Source of the DNA: Chloroflexota bacterium
GTDB lineage: Bacteria > Chloroflexota > Anaerolineae > Anaerolineales > Anaerolineaceae
Direction: 5' to 3'
DNA: 64,000 nucleotides
NCBI GenBank assembly: GCA_029561345.1
Contig: JAKQJC010000024.1
Location: 1-64,000, forward strand
Positions 17,967 through 25,018 of the stretch are shown one piece after another. The notes under the pieces are model-generated. The model was not told the DNA's origin. It made no database searches and was given only the letters and a program-made list of their open reading frames with translations. Both the position numbers and the translations under genes were made by a program. The first letter of the stretch is position 1. The number at the start of each line of letters is the position of its first letter.

Positions 17967-17984
17967 CGCCAGGCCGCCCGAAGA

Positions 17985-18025
17985 AAAAACCTCCCGGAAA
18001 CACAGGCTGTCTCCGGGAGGTTTTT
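17985..18025. terminator. Bidirectional terminator between the FGE-like gene and tyrS
   Basis: AAAAACCTCCCGGA (17985-17998) and TCCGGGAGGTTTTT (18012-18025) form a stem with A-run and T-run on either side, serving both convergent genes. Confidence 0.92.
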
Positions 18026-18043
18026 CAATTCAGGTCAAACGGC

Positions 18044-19258
18044 TCAGGCCACCACGCGCACAAAACGGCGCTTGCCCACCTGCAGCACGCCCGCGTGCGG
18101 GAAGGCTTCCTGCGGGTTGCCCAGCACCTCGCCATCCAGCTTCACGCCCTTCTGTTCCACCAGGCGGCGCGCCTCGCTGCGGGTGGACGCCAATCCGGCG
18201 GCAATCATCACATCCACCACGCTCTGCCCGGCTTCCAGCTTGAACTCGGGCATCTCTTCGGGGTTGTCGTGCTGCTGGAACAGGCGGATGAAGCTTTCCT
18301 GGGCAGCCTGGGCCAGCTCTTCGCCGTAGAAGGCGGAGACAATTTCCAGGGCCAGTTTCATCTTGGCATCGCGCGGGTGCAGGGTGCCGTCTTTCACGCC
18401 TTTTTCCAGCGCGGCAATTTCCGCCGGCGACCAGCGCGTCACCAGGCGCGAGAACGAGGGCATGGCCATATCCGGAATGCTCATCACCTTGCCGTACATA
18501 TCTTCGGCGTTGGTGTTGATCGGAATGTGGTTGCCCAGCGATTTGCTCATCTTCACCACGCCGTCGGTGCCCGGCAGAATGGACAGGATCACGCCAATGT
18601 TGGGTTTTTCGCCTTTGGCGGTCATGATCTTGCGCGCGGCAGTCATGATGTTGAAGAGCTGGTCGGTGCCGCCCACCTGCACATCGCAGCGCAGAGCGTA
18701 AGCGTCGTACCCCTGCATGATGGCGTAGAAGGTCTCATGCAGGTACACCGCTTCGTTCTTTTCCCAGCGCAGCTTGAAGTTTTCGCGCGTCAGGAACTGC
18801 TGGATGGTGAAGTTGGAGGCCAGTTGAATCAATTCCGCAAAGCTCAACTGCGAAAGCCATTCAGCGTTGTAGCGGATGCGGGTCTTTTCGGGGTCGAGGA
18901 TGCGGAAAGCCTGCTCGGCATAGGTGCGGGCATTGGCCTGCACCTGTTCGGGGGTCAGCAGCGGGCGCAGCTTGTCCTTGTCTGAAGGGTCGCCGATCAG
19001 CGAGGTGTAGTTGCCGATCAGGAAGGTCACCTCATGGCCCAGTTCCTGGAACTGGCGCAGCTTGCGCATGGTCACTGTGTGGCCCAGGTGCAGGTCGGTG
19101 GTGCGGGGATCGTAACCGCAGTAGATCTTCAGCGGGCGGCCTTCTTTCTGGGCTTCCACCAGGCGGTCGCGCAGTTCAGCGGCCATTGCGGCTTTCATGG
19201 CTTCGTCGCCATATTCGGTGCCCTGCATCAAAAGAGCGACCTGTTCATTGATTTCCAT
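18044..19258 (-). CDS. tyrS: Tyrosyl-tRNA synthetase
   Basis: 404 residues, class I synthetase charging tRNA-Tyr. IYCGYDPRTTDLHLGH (HIGH motif at 57-60), FLIGNYTSLIGDPS, QVGGTDQLFNI and KMSKS are all present, with a C-terminal S4 RNA-binding domain (VVDVMIAAGLASTRSEARRLVEQKGVKLDG). The layout fits the second bacterial TyrRS type. ATG follows AAGGAGGATGTT. Upstream lies a leader of about 110 bases with a Tyr-rich leader peptide and attenuator (separate entries), pointing to control by charged tRNA-Tyr supply. Confidence 0.95.
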   Translation of the reverse strand: MEINEQVALLMQGTEYGDEAMKAAMAAELRDRLVEAQKEGRPLKIYCGYDPRTTDLHLGHTVTMRKLRQFQELGHEVTFLIGNYTSLIGDPSDKDKLRPLLTPEQVQANARTYAEQAFRILDPEKTRIRYNAEWLSQLSFAELIQLASNFTIQQFLTRENFKLRWEKNEAVYLHETFYAIMQGYDAYALRCDVQVGGTDQLFNIMTAARKIMTAKGEKPNIGVILSILPGTDGVVKMSKSLGNHIPINTNAEDMYGKVMSIPDMAMPSFSRLVTRWSPAEIAALEKGVKDGTLHPRDAKMKLALEIVSAFYGEELAQAAQESFIRLFQQHDNPEEMPEFKLEAGQSVVDVMIAAGLASTRSEARRLVEQKGVKLDGEVLGNPQEAFPHAGVLQVGKRRFVRVVA

Positions 19259-19273
19259 AACATCCTCCTTGTT

Positions 19274-19322
19274 AAAAAATAAAACGCGCCCGCATCTGCC
19301 AGGCGCGCTTTAGCTGCAGATG
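19274..19322 (-). promoter_or_regulatory. Transcription attenuator in the tyrS leader
   Basis: On the minus strand a terminator hairpin CGCGCC (19302-19307) / GGCGCG (19285-19290) flanked by AAA and TTT is followed by TTTTATTTTTT. An alternative hairpin pairs CATCTGC (19316-19322) with GCAGATG (19293-19299); forming it places the first terminator arm in its loop, so the two structures exclude each other. This is the layout of an amino-acid biosynthesis-type attenuator. No T-box TGGNACC motif was found. Confidence 0.75.
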
Positions 19323-19336
19323 GGGTAAAAATGGGT

Positions 19337-19369
19337 TCAGCCAACGTAATAGTAAACCAGTTGATCCAT
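19337..19369 (-). CDS. tyrS leader peptide MDQLVYYYVG
   Basis: Ten codons and a stop, with Tyr codons TAC TAT TAC at positions 6-8. The ATG lies six bases after a TATAAT box, so the transcript likely begins at this start codon. A ribosome stalled at the Tyr codons when charged tRNA-Tyr is scarce would leave the antiterminator arm (19316-19322) free. A tyrosine run in front of the tyrosine synthetase gene is unlikely to be chance. Confidence 0.75.
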   Translation of the reverse strand: MDQLVYYYVG

Positions 19370-19375
19370 GCTCCA

Positions 19376-19403
19376 ATTATACGCGTTTTCAGCCAGTTTT
19401 CAA
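19376..19403 (-). promoter_or_regulatory. tyrS promoter
   Basis: TTGAAA (19398-19403) and TATAAT (19376-19381) on the minus strand, 16 bases apart, upstream of the leader peptide. Confidence 0.78.
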
Positions 19404-19449
19404 GGTTATAATAAAGATAGATTGTATCTGCTCAGGCGGTCAGTTTTTT

Positions 19450-19565
19450 TGGACTTTTTCACCGCAAAGGGCGCAAAGAACGCCAGGAAACAGCCAAAGA
19501 AATGAGATTTTGATCTTTTCTTTTTCTTCCTTTGCGTCCTTAGCGCGCCTGGCGGTTCGAAAAAG
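19450..19565. repeat. Inverted pair of short GCAAAG/CTTTGC-type repeats
   Basis: ACCGCAAAGGGCGCAAAGAA (from about 19458) and, inverted, TTCCTTTGCGTCCTTAGCG (from about 19526) form a long imperfect inverted repeat. Similar words occur at 7815-7846, 24791-24820, 19847-19858 and 53855-53886; sequences of this kind are scattered in many bacterial genomes. Not coding. Confidence 0.6.
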
Positions 19566-19571
19566 ACCCGG

Positions 19572-19770
19572 CTGAGCAGGTTGACAATGTCACATTTCAA
19601 CGTTTCCTGATTTTTATCGCTTTCAATCAGGAAATTAACCGCCCGTGGTTTTTTGTTCCCCCTTCGGGGGAACAAAAAACCACGATTAACAGTCACCCCC
19701 TCCCACTTTTGGGAGGGGGATGGGGGGTGGGTGGTGGATAATCTTAATGTGACATTGTCGAAGTAGTTAC
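19572..19770 (+). repeat. Intergenic inverted-repeat element, copy D (complete)
   Basis: 199 bp. Terminal repeats 19572-19596 and 19746-19770 share the core TTGACAATGTCACATT (right side inverted). Inside: TTTCCTGA/TCAGGAAA stem, GTGGTTTTTTGTTCCCCC/GGGGGAACAAAAAACCAC stem, CCCCCTCCC/GGGAGGGGG stem and a G-rich run ending GGGGGGTGGGTGG. The strongest copy for defining the family. Confidence 0.88.
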
Positions 19771-19896
19771 AAGGACAGAATATAATTGCTCATCCATGCC
19801 ATTATTAAAACCGCTATAGACGCGGAGGATGCGCCCTTCGCGGTGAGAATAGAGAACCGCCACGCCGTGCGTCTTGCTGCCCGAACAGCGGCGCAT
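19744..19896 (-). pseudogene. Possible gene remnant cut by element copy D
   Basis: An open frame from ATG at 19896 encodes a 42-residue stretch with ordinary coding character, including HGVAVLYSHREGRILRVYSG, then runs into the terminal repeat of copy D and stops at 19744. It faintly resembles the N-terminal part of dCMP-deaminase-like proteins (DGRI...GYNG), but this is weak. It could equally be a chance frame. Confidence 0.3.
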
Positions 19897-19927
19897 CAAG
19901 TAAGATTTATCCCTTCAGGAGGCCGGA

Positions 19928-21034
19928 ATGACCCTTTTTGACCGCATCACCCAACCCACCCTACTGCTCGATGAAGCCATCGCGCGCCGCAACCTCGGCT
20001 TCATGGCCGGGCGCGCCAGCGAAGCCGGCGTCCGCTTCAGGCCGCACTTCAAAACCCACCAGTCGGCTGAAATTGGCGCCTGGTTCCGCGAGGCCGGCGT
20101 GCAGGCCATCACCGTCTCATCGGTGGGCATGGCCGGCTATTTCGCCCGCCACGGCTGGGAGGATATCACCATCGCCTTTTCGCTCAACTGGCGCCAGCGC
20201 GACGAAATCCGCGCCCTGGCGCGCCAGATCAGGCTGGGTCTGCTGGTCGAATCTGCCGAAAGCGCGGCCTGCCTGCTGCAGGAAATGAGCGAACCCGCTG
20301 ATATCTGGATCAAAATCGACAGCGGCAACCGGCGCACCGGCCTCACCTGGCAAAACACCGCCGCCGTGCTGGCCCTGGCGCAGCAAATCAGCGCCAGTCC
20401 CAACCTCAGGCTGCGCGGCCTGCTCACCCATGCCGGGCAGACCTATGCCGCCGCCTCTGAAAAAGACATCTGCCTGCGTTACACCGTCAGCGTGGACCGC
20501 ATGAACCAGGTGAAAGCCTTTCTGGCCCAGCAGGGTTTGGCCGTGGAAGTGTCCGTTGGCGATACCCCCGGCTGCTCCCTCTCCACGCTGGGACCGGTGG
20601 ATGAGATCCGGCCGGGCAATTTCATCTTCTATGATGCCCAGCAGCTGGCCCTGGGAAGCTGCGCCTTTGAAAACGTGGCCGTGGCGGCGGCCTGCCCGGT
20701 GGTGGCCTGCCACCCCGAACGCAACGAGGTGGTGGTGTACGGTGGAGCAGTGCACCTCTCCAAAGATACCCTCTCGCTGAACGGGCAAACCTCCTACGGC
20801 ATGGTCTGCCTGGCGGGTGAAGACCGCTGGCAGGCGCCCATCCCCGGAGCGCGGGTGCGCGGCCTCTCGCAGGAACACGGCATGATCTGCCTGCCGCCCG
20901 ATGTGATGCCCCAGGTGAAGGTGGGCGACCTGCTGTGCATCATCCCGGCCCATTCCTGCCTCACTGTCGCCTGCCTGGGCCGTTACCTGACCCTGGATGG
21001 AAAAGAAATTCGCACCCTGAACTGTGAAGAATAG
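19928..21034 (+). CDS. PLP-dependent D-amino-acid enzyme, DSD1/D-threonine aldolase family
   Basis: 368 residues. An alanine-racemase-type TIM barrel with the PLP Lys in RFRPHFKTHQS near residue 45, then a C-terminal beta domain with HGMI and PAHSC, the His-x-Cys zinc ligands of eukaryotic-type D-serine dehydratase. Members deaminate D-serine or cleave D-threonine; substrate cannot be told here. IKIDSGNRRTGL and GDTPGCSLS are other family segments. ATG follows CAGGAGGCCGGA. Single gene, divergent from the remnant next to element D. Confidence 0.85.
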   Translation: MTLFDRITQPTLLLDEAIARRNLGFMAGRASEAGVRFRPHFKTHQSAEIGAWFREAGVQAITVSSVGMAGYFARHGWEDITIAFSLNWRQRDEIRALARQIRLGLLVESAESAACLLQEMSEPADIWIKIDSGNRRTGLTWQNTAAVLALAQQISASPNLRLRGLLTHAGQTYAAASEKDICLRYTVSVDRMNQVKAFLAQQGLAVEVSVGDTPGCSLSTLGPVDEIRPGNFIFYDAQQLALGSCAFENVAVAAACPVVACHPERNEVVVYGGAVHLSKDTLSLNGQTSYGMVCLAGEDRWQAPIPGARVRGLSQEHGMICLPPDVMPQVKVGDLLCIIPAHSCLTVACLGRYLTLDGKEIRTLNCEE

Positions 21035-21044
21035 CCTCCAATAT

Positions 21045-21092
21045 GTAAAGAATGCTTGACATAAAGTAAAGCATGCCATATAATATGTCAAG
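21045..21092 (+). promoter_or_regulatory. Promoter with direct and inverted repeats, small XRE operon
   Basis: TTGACA (21056-21061) and TATAAT (21079-21084), 17 bases apart. CTTGACATA (21055-21063) and TATGTCAAG (21084-21092) are perfect inverted 9-mers spanning both boxes, and GTAAAGAATGC (21045-21055) with GTAAAGCATGC (21066-21076) are direct repeats 21 bases apart. Probable binding site of the XRE regulator encoded as third gene. Confidence 0.7.
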
Positions 21093-21118
21093 TAAATAGA
21101 ACATATATGGAGGTTCTG

Positions 21119-21370
21119 ATGATCATTCTTAAATGCAAACCCAAAAACCGGACCAGGGCCATTTACGCCCTTTTTCTCAGCGCGCAAATTTCCTTCCTGC
21201 TCTCGGTGCTGCTGCGCTACCTGCCCGACCTGGGCCTGGCCGGCCTGCTGCCCACCAACGCCGCCGATTTTGCTTCCGGCTTCTTCACCGGCTACTGCAT
21301 TGTGGCCTGGCTGGCCTTCCTGGCTTTCTCAGGCAAATTCTTTAAACCCCTGTTACAGGGGAAGGAATAA
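21119..21370 (+). CDS. Small membrane protein of unknown function
   Basis: 83 residues from the ATG at 21119, which has GGAGGTTCTG upstream; an ATG four codons earlier is in frame. A basic N-terminus (CKPKNRTR) is followed by two hydrophobic helices. First of three genes with the next membrane protein and an XRE regulator; small membrane proteins beside such regulators are common in Gram-positive-type genomes. Family not recognised. Confidence 0.7.
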   Translation: MIILKCKPKNRTRAIYALFLSAQISFLLSVLLRYLPDLGLAGLLPTNAADFASGFFTGYCIVAWLAFLAFSGKFFKPLLQGKE

Positions 21371-21376
21371 AACGCT

Positions 21377-21766
21377 GTGATTGAACGTTTCAAAGAACGC
21401 CGCCACCTTGTCAAAACGCTGCTGCTGCCCATGGCCCTTTATCTGCTGGCCCTGGCCGCGGCCATGCTGTTCATGGATGCCCTGCCACCTTCGCCTCTGC
21501 GGGTGGCCCTGCTGCTGTCGCCGGTGGCGCCGGCCGTGTTTTTTGCTGTCCGCCTGGTGCAGTTGATCAGCAAGCTCGACGAGATGAACCGCAAAATCCT
21601 CACCGATGGCACGGCGGTGTCTTTTGCTCTGACCTTCTTTCTCACCCTCACCCTGGGACTGCTGGAAATGGGCGATGTTCTGCATGTCAACAATGCCTAT
21701 GTCGGGGCGTTCATGGTGTTCACCTGGCTGGCGGCCAAGCTGGTGATCTCGCGCAGGTACGAGTGA
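21377..21766 (+). CDS. Four-helix membrane protein of unknown function
   Basis: 129 residues starting at a GTG, with AAGGA ten bases upstream. Four hydrophobic segments and a short polar stretch SKLDEMNRKILTDGTA in the middle. That stretch recalls small membrane proteins found next to XRE regulators, but I cannot name a family. Its stop overlaps the regulator start by one base (TGATG). Confidence 0.75.
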   Translation: MIERFKERRHLVKTLLLPMALYLLALAAAMLFMDALPPSPLRVALLLSPVAPAVFFAVRLVQLISKLDEMNRKILTDGTAVSFALTFFLTLTLGLLEMGDVLHVNNAYVGAFMVFTWLAAKLVISRRYE

Positions 21767-21969
21767 TGAAAAACCGCCTCAAAGTCCTGCGCGCCGAAAG
21801 GGATTGGTCTCAGGCCGACCTGGCGGAAAAACTGGGCGTCTCGCGCCAGACCATCAACGCCATTGAAACCGGCAAATATGACGCCAGCCTGGAACTGGCT
21901 TTCCAGATCGCCTGGCTGTTCGAAAAACGCATCGAAGATATCTTCTTTCCTGAGGGCCGTCCTGCCTGA
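21766..21969 (+). CDS. XRE-family (Cro/CI) small DNA-binding regulator
   Basis: 67 residues, almost only a helix-turn-helix: WSQADLAEKLGVSRQTINAIETGKYDASLELAFQIA, ending in EDIFFPEG. Same type as YozG/YgzD-like regulators. It probably controls its own operon through the repeats at 21045-21092. A GTG one codon upstream is the alternative start. A terminator follows. Confidence 0.9.
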   Translation: MKNRLKVLRAERDWSQADLAEKLGVSRQTINAIETGKYDASLELAFQIAWLFEKRIEDIFFPEGRPA

Positions 21970-21991
21970 AGCCGGTCCGGTGAAACGATGC

Positions 21992-22031
21992 CATCCCCCT
22001 TCTGGTTTGATCCTCAGGGGGATGTTTTTTT
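21992..22031 (+). terminator. Terminator of the XRE operon
   Basis: CATCCCCCT (21992-22000) pairs with AGGGGGATG (22016-22024), followed by seven T. Confidence 0.9.
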
Positions 22032-22179
22032 ATGCGCGTTCAATAAAAAGGTAACTGCCCGGCCCGCTGCAAGCGGCTGGAGACTTGAAAGCCCCGCCCA
22101 GGCGCATGCGAATAATCAATATCAACCTCCAGAATATACAAAAAGCCAATGCCAATATTGAATTTTTACAAATTCATTA

Positions 22180-22239
22180 TTGACTTTTCTTAATATCGTG
22201 GTAAAATAATTTCAAATCAACTAAGATTGATTTGAAATT
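22180..22239 (+). promoter_or_regulatory. Promoter and 13-bp palindromic operator of the DUF2089 operon
   Basis: TTGACT (22180-22185) and TAAAAT (22202-22207) are 16 bases apart. Immediately downstream AATTTCAAATCAA (22208-22220) and TTGATTTGAAATT (22227-22239) are perfect inverted arms with a 6-base centre, covering the expected transcription start. Confidence 0.75.
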
Positions 22240-22256
22240 TCGGCAAGGAGGTTGCC

Positions 22257-22484
22257 ATGAGTTACCTGGATATTCAATTTGCACAGCAATTTCACGATAC
22301 CGTCGTTGAAGAAATCGAACGCGAAAACCTGATCAAGGAACTGCGCGAGACCGACAAGCCCAACCGGCTCGGACTGTGGCTGGGTGAACAGCTTATTCAT
22401 ATCGGTCAGACATTGAAAATTCGCGCCAGTCGCCAGCATCTTTCCGACAACCTGCGGCCGCTCACCCACGGAATGGGAGGTTAG
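22257..22484 (+). CDS. Small hypothetical protein, first gene of DUF2089 operon
   Basis: 75 residues with AAGGAGGTTGCC before the ATG. Largely helical and charged (HDTVVEEIERENLIKELRET), with a short amphipathic segment GLWLGEQLIHIGQTL. No recognised domain. It is separated by two bases from the DUF2089 gene and so is co-transcribed. The strong ribosome site and the operator upstream support it being real. Confidence 0.75.
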   Translation: MSYLDIQFAQQFHDTVVEEIERENLIKELRETDKPNRLGLWLGEQLIHIGQTLKIRASRQHLSDNLRPLTHGMGG

Positions 22485-22486
22485 CC

Positions 22487-22900
22487 ATGAATCCAGCCAT
22501 CAGCAAGTGCCCCATCTGCGGTTCTGATCTGAATATCGTCCAGCTTCACTGCCGCCACTGCGACACCACCATTGAAGGTCATTTCGATTTCAATCATGGT
22601 CCTTTTGGCGCCCTGACCCCTGAACAGATGTCCTTCCTTTTGACCTTTATTCGCTGTGAAGGCCGCTTCACCCGCATGGAAGAAGAGATGAAACTCTCCT
22701 ACCCCACCCTGCGCAACCGTCTCAGCGAAGTGATCCGCGCACTGGGGTTTGAACCCAGCAAGGACGACACCCCGCCTGCGCCCGCGCGCCCCTCGGCCGA
22801 TGACCGCCGCCGCATCCTGGACGAACTGAGCCAGGGCATCATTACCGCCGATCAGGCCCGGCGCCTGCTGCAGGGCCTGGATGCAGATGCTCAATCATAG
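22487..22900 (+). CDS. DUF2089 zinc-ribbon protein, probable regulator
   Basis: 137 residues. A zinc ribbon with CPICGS and CRHCD at the N-terminus, then a helix-turn-helix-like part (LTPEQMSFLLTFIRCEGRFTRMEEEMKLSYPTLRNRLSEVI) typical of DUF2089, and a C-terminal SHOCT-like helix (RILDELSQGIITADQARRLL). The middle part resembles sigma-70 region 4 and could bind the palindrome at 22208-22239. ATG follows GGAGGTTAGCC. Confidence 0.85.
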   Translation: MNPAISKCPICGSDLNIVQLHCRHCDTTIEGHFDFNHGPFGALTPEQMSFLLTFIRCEGRFTRMEEEMKLSYPTLRNRLSEVIRALGFEPSKDDTPPAPARPSADDRRRILDELSQGIITADQARRLLQGLDADAQS

Positions 22901-22909
22901 GAGGTAGAT

Positions 22910-23335
22910 ATGGCTACAATGGAAGAAAGACTCAAAATCCTGACCATGATCCAGGAAGGTAAAATCACCGCTGAAGACGGTGCGCGCCTGATTGAAGCCC
23001 TCGAAGATGTGCCGGTGCGCCCCCAGCGCCCCGCCCGCCCGGATATGCCCCCTATGCCTCCCCTGCCTCCAAATGCGCCTAATTTTGGCGGCAAAGGCCC
23101 GCGCTGGTTCCGCGTGCGCGTCACCGATACCGATTCCGGCAAAACCCGCGTCAATGTGCGCCTGCCCGTCAGCCTGCTCAACGCCGGCGTGAAAATGGGC
23201 GCCAAGTTCTCTCCCGAAGTGGAAGGGCTGGATCTCAACCAGCTGATGGAACTGGTGCAGGCCGGCGAAATCGGGCAGATTGTGGACGTCTACGATGACG
23301 AAGACGGCGAACACGTCGAAGTTTTTCTGGAGTGA
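22910..23335 (+). CDS. SHOCT-like domain protein (YvlB-type)
   Basis: 141 residues. The N-terminal helix pair EERLKILTMIQEGKITAEDGARLIEAL is the SHOCT-like motif also found at the end of the preceding protein. A Pro-rich linker follows, then a beta domain (WFRVRVTDTDSGKTRVNVRLPVSLL) as in YvlB-like proteins associated with membrane-stress operons, and an acidic C-terminus. Co-transcribed with DUF2089 and the exporter. Role unknown; the shared motif suggests interaction with the DUF2089 protein. Confidence 0.8.
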   Translation: MATMEERLKILTMIQEGKITAEDGARLIEALEDVPVRPQRPARPDMPPMPPLPPNAPNFGGKGPRWFRVRVTDTDSGKTRVNVRLPVSLLNAGVKMGAKFSPEVEGLDLNQLMELVQAGEIGQIVDVYDDEDGEHVEVFLE

Positions 23336-23347
23336 AAGACATTTATC

Positions 23348-24658
23348 ATGGCTGAAGATTTTGGCATCACCCTGCCTTCCAACTGGAAGCAGCGCTTTTT
23401 CACCATCTGGACCGGACAGGCCATCTCCCTCATCGGCAGCGGCCTGGTGCAGTTCGCCATTGTCTGGTATCTGACCCAGAAAACCGGCTCTGCCACCATC
23501 CTGGCCACCGCCACCCTGGTAGCCATGCTGCCCCAGGTGGTCGCCGGGCCGCTCATCGGCGCCCTGGTGGACCGCTGGAACCGCCGCATCATCATGATGG
23601 CCGCCGACAGTGCCATCGCTGGCGTCACCCTCATCGTGGCCGTCCTCTTTGCCACCGGAAACATCCAGGTCTGGCACATCTATGTGGCCATGCTGCTGCG
23701 CTCGCTTGGCGGCGCCTTCCACTGGCCGGCCATGTCGGCTTCCACCTCGTTGATGGTCCCCAAAGAACATCTCTCGCGCATCGCCGGCATGAACGACACC
23801 CTGCAGGGTGTGGTCAGCATCATCACCCCGCCCATCAGCGCCTTCCTGCTCATGCTGCTGCCCATCGAGGGCATCCTGCTGATCGATGTCTTCACCGCCC
23901 TGGTGGCTGTGGCGCCCCTGTTCTTCATCAGCATTCCCCTGCCGCCCCGCATTCAGGCTGCCGAAGCCGGCCAGGCCGTCAAGACCTCTGTCTGGCAGGA
24001 TTTCGTTGCAGGGCTGCGCTATGTGGCTGCATGGCCTGCGCTGCTGGTCATCCTCATCATGGCCACCATGCTCAATTTCCTCTTCAACCCGGCCTTCTCG
24101 CTGCTGCCGCTGCTGGTATCGAACCACTTCAAAGGCGGTGCGGTAGAATACGGTCTGATGGAATCGGTCATCGGCATTGGCATTGTCATTGGCGGCATCA
24201 CCCTCAGCGTGTGGGGCGGCTTTAAGCGGCGCATTGTCACCGCCATGTCTGGCCTCATCGGCATGGGCATCGGCATCCTGATGATTGGCTTTGCCCCCGC
24301 CAACATGTACTGGCTGGCGCTGGCCGGCATTGGGCTGGTGGGCATTATGAACCCCCTCGCCAACGGCCCGCTGCGCGCCATCTTCCAGGGCTCGGTGGCT
24401 CCTGAAATGCAGGGACGCGTTTTCGGCCTCATCAGCAGCCTGGCCGCCCTCATGTCGCCGCTGGGCCTGCTCATCGCCGGTCCCGTCTCTGACGCCCTGG
24501 GCATCCAGCTCTGGTTTGTGGCCGCCGGCATCCTCAGTGTGGCTTCGGGCGCCGTCATGTTCTTCGTCCCCCTGGTAATGAACGTGGAGCAAGACAGGCG
24601 AGTCATCGAAGCTGCTGCGCCCGCTGGCATTGCCACCGCCGCGGCCGAAGCAGAATAG
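23348..24658 (+). CDS. MFS exporter, DHA3 (macrolide-efflux-like) family
   Basis: 436 residues with twelve hydrophobic segments. TIWTGQAISLIGSGLVQFAIVWYL is the typical first segment of DHA3 exporters (MefA/EntS type), and GALVDRWNRRIIMMAADS the conserved loop 2-3 motif. A proton-driven drug or metabolite exporter in the inner membrane; substrate unknown. Last gene of the operon with DUF2089 and YvlB-like proteins, 12 bases after the latter, so it may be the output of that regulator. Confidence 0.88.
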   Translation: MAEDFGITLPSNWKQRFFTIWTGQAISLIGSGLVQFAIVWYLTQKTGSATILATATLVAMLPQVVAGPLIGALVDRWNRRIIMMAADSAIAGVTLIVAVLFATGNIQVWHIYVAMLLRSLGGAFHWPAMSASTSLMVPKEHLSRIAGMNDTLQGVVSIITPPISAFLLMLLPIEGILLIDVFTALVAVAPLFFISIPLPPRIQAAEAGQAVKTSVWQDFVAGLRYVAAWPALLVILIMATMLNFLFNPAFSLLPLLVSNHFKGGAVEYGLMESVIGIGIVIGGITLSVWGGFKRRIVTAMSGLIGMGIGILMIGFAPANMYWLALAGIGLVGIMNPLANGPLRAIFQGSVAPEMQGRVFGLISSLAALMSPLGLLIAGPVSDALGIQLWFVAAGILSVASGAVMFFVPLVMNVEQDRRVIEAAAPAGIATAAAEAE

Positions 24659-24898
24659 TCTCTCACTCTCAACCCGCTCTTTCATATATATAATGCAAAT
24701 AATACTGAATTCACCGCCTGTCCCCCTCAGGGGGATGGGCGGAGGAGCCAGCCTCATTTGGGCTGCCTGCAAAAAAATTTTCTTCCTTGGCGCCCTTCGC
24801 GATCTTCGCGGTGAAAAAAACATCATGTGACGTTTCCCTCCGTGCTGCCTGCGGCACGTCTCAAACACAGGGACAATCTAAATGTGACGTTTTCCTCC
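24659..24898. other. Non-coding stretch with short repeats
   Basis: Contains CCCCCTCAGGGGG, a copy of the CTTCGCGGTGAAA-type repeat near 24797-24816, and the word ATGTGACGTTT twice (24826-24836 and 24881-24891), each followed by a CTGCGG-containing segment. No open frame with a ribosome site was seen. Confidence 0.5.
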
Positions 24899-24947
24899 CG
24901 CTCTGTACCGGACGTGCTGCGGAACACCCGGTACAGAGCGTTTTTTT
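24899..24947 (+). terminator. Strong rho-independent terminator
   Basis: CGCTCTGTACCGG (24899-24911) pairs with CCGGTACAGAGCG (24928-24940), followed by seven T. It is 240 bases after the MFS stop and may end that transcript or a separate short RNA. Confidence 0.88.
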
Positions 24948-24963
24948 GCCCGTCCGCCGGCAG

Positions 24964-24996
24964 AAAAAAAACGCCTCTCAAACGGGAGGCGTTTTT
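24964..24996. terminator. Bidirectional terminator after the FmdB gene
   Basis: AAAAACGCCTC (24967-24977) pairs with GAGGCGTTTTT (24986-24996), with a further A-run upstream serving the minus strand. Confidence 0.88.
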
Positions 24997-25018
24997 GTGG
25001 TTTTGACCGGGGACCTGT

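Noticed and set aside
19259-19369. T-box riboswitch upstream of tyrS
   Set aside because: The conserved TGGNACC T-box sequence and specifier-loop features were not found; the leader peptide explains the region better.
22895-24868. 657-codon minus-strand open frame opposite the YvlB-like and MFS genes
   Set aside because: Its product is rich in His, Gly and Asp as expected for antisense of GC-rich genes, while the plus strand encodes clear families.
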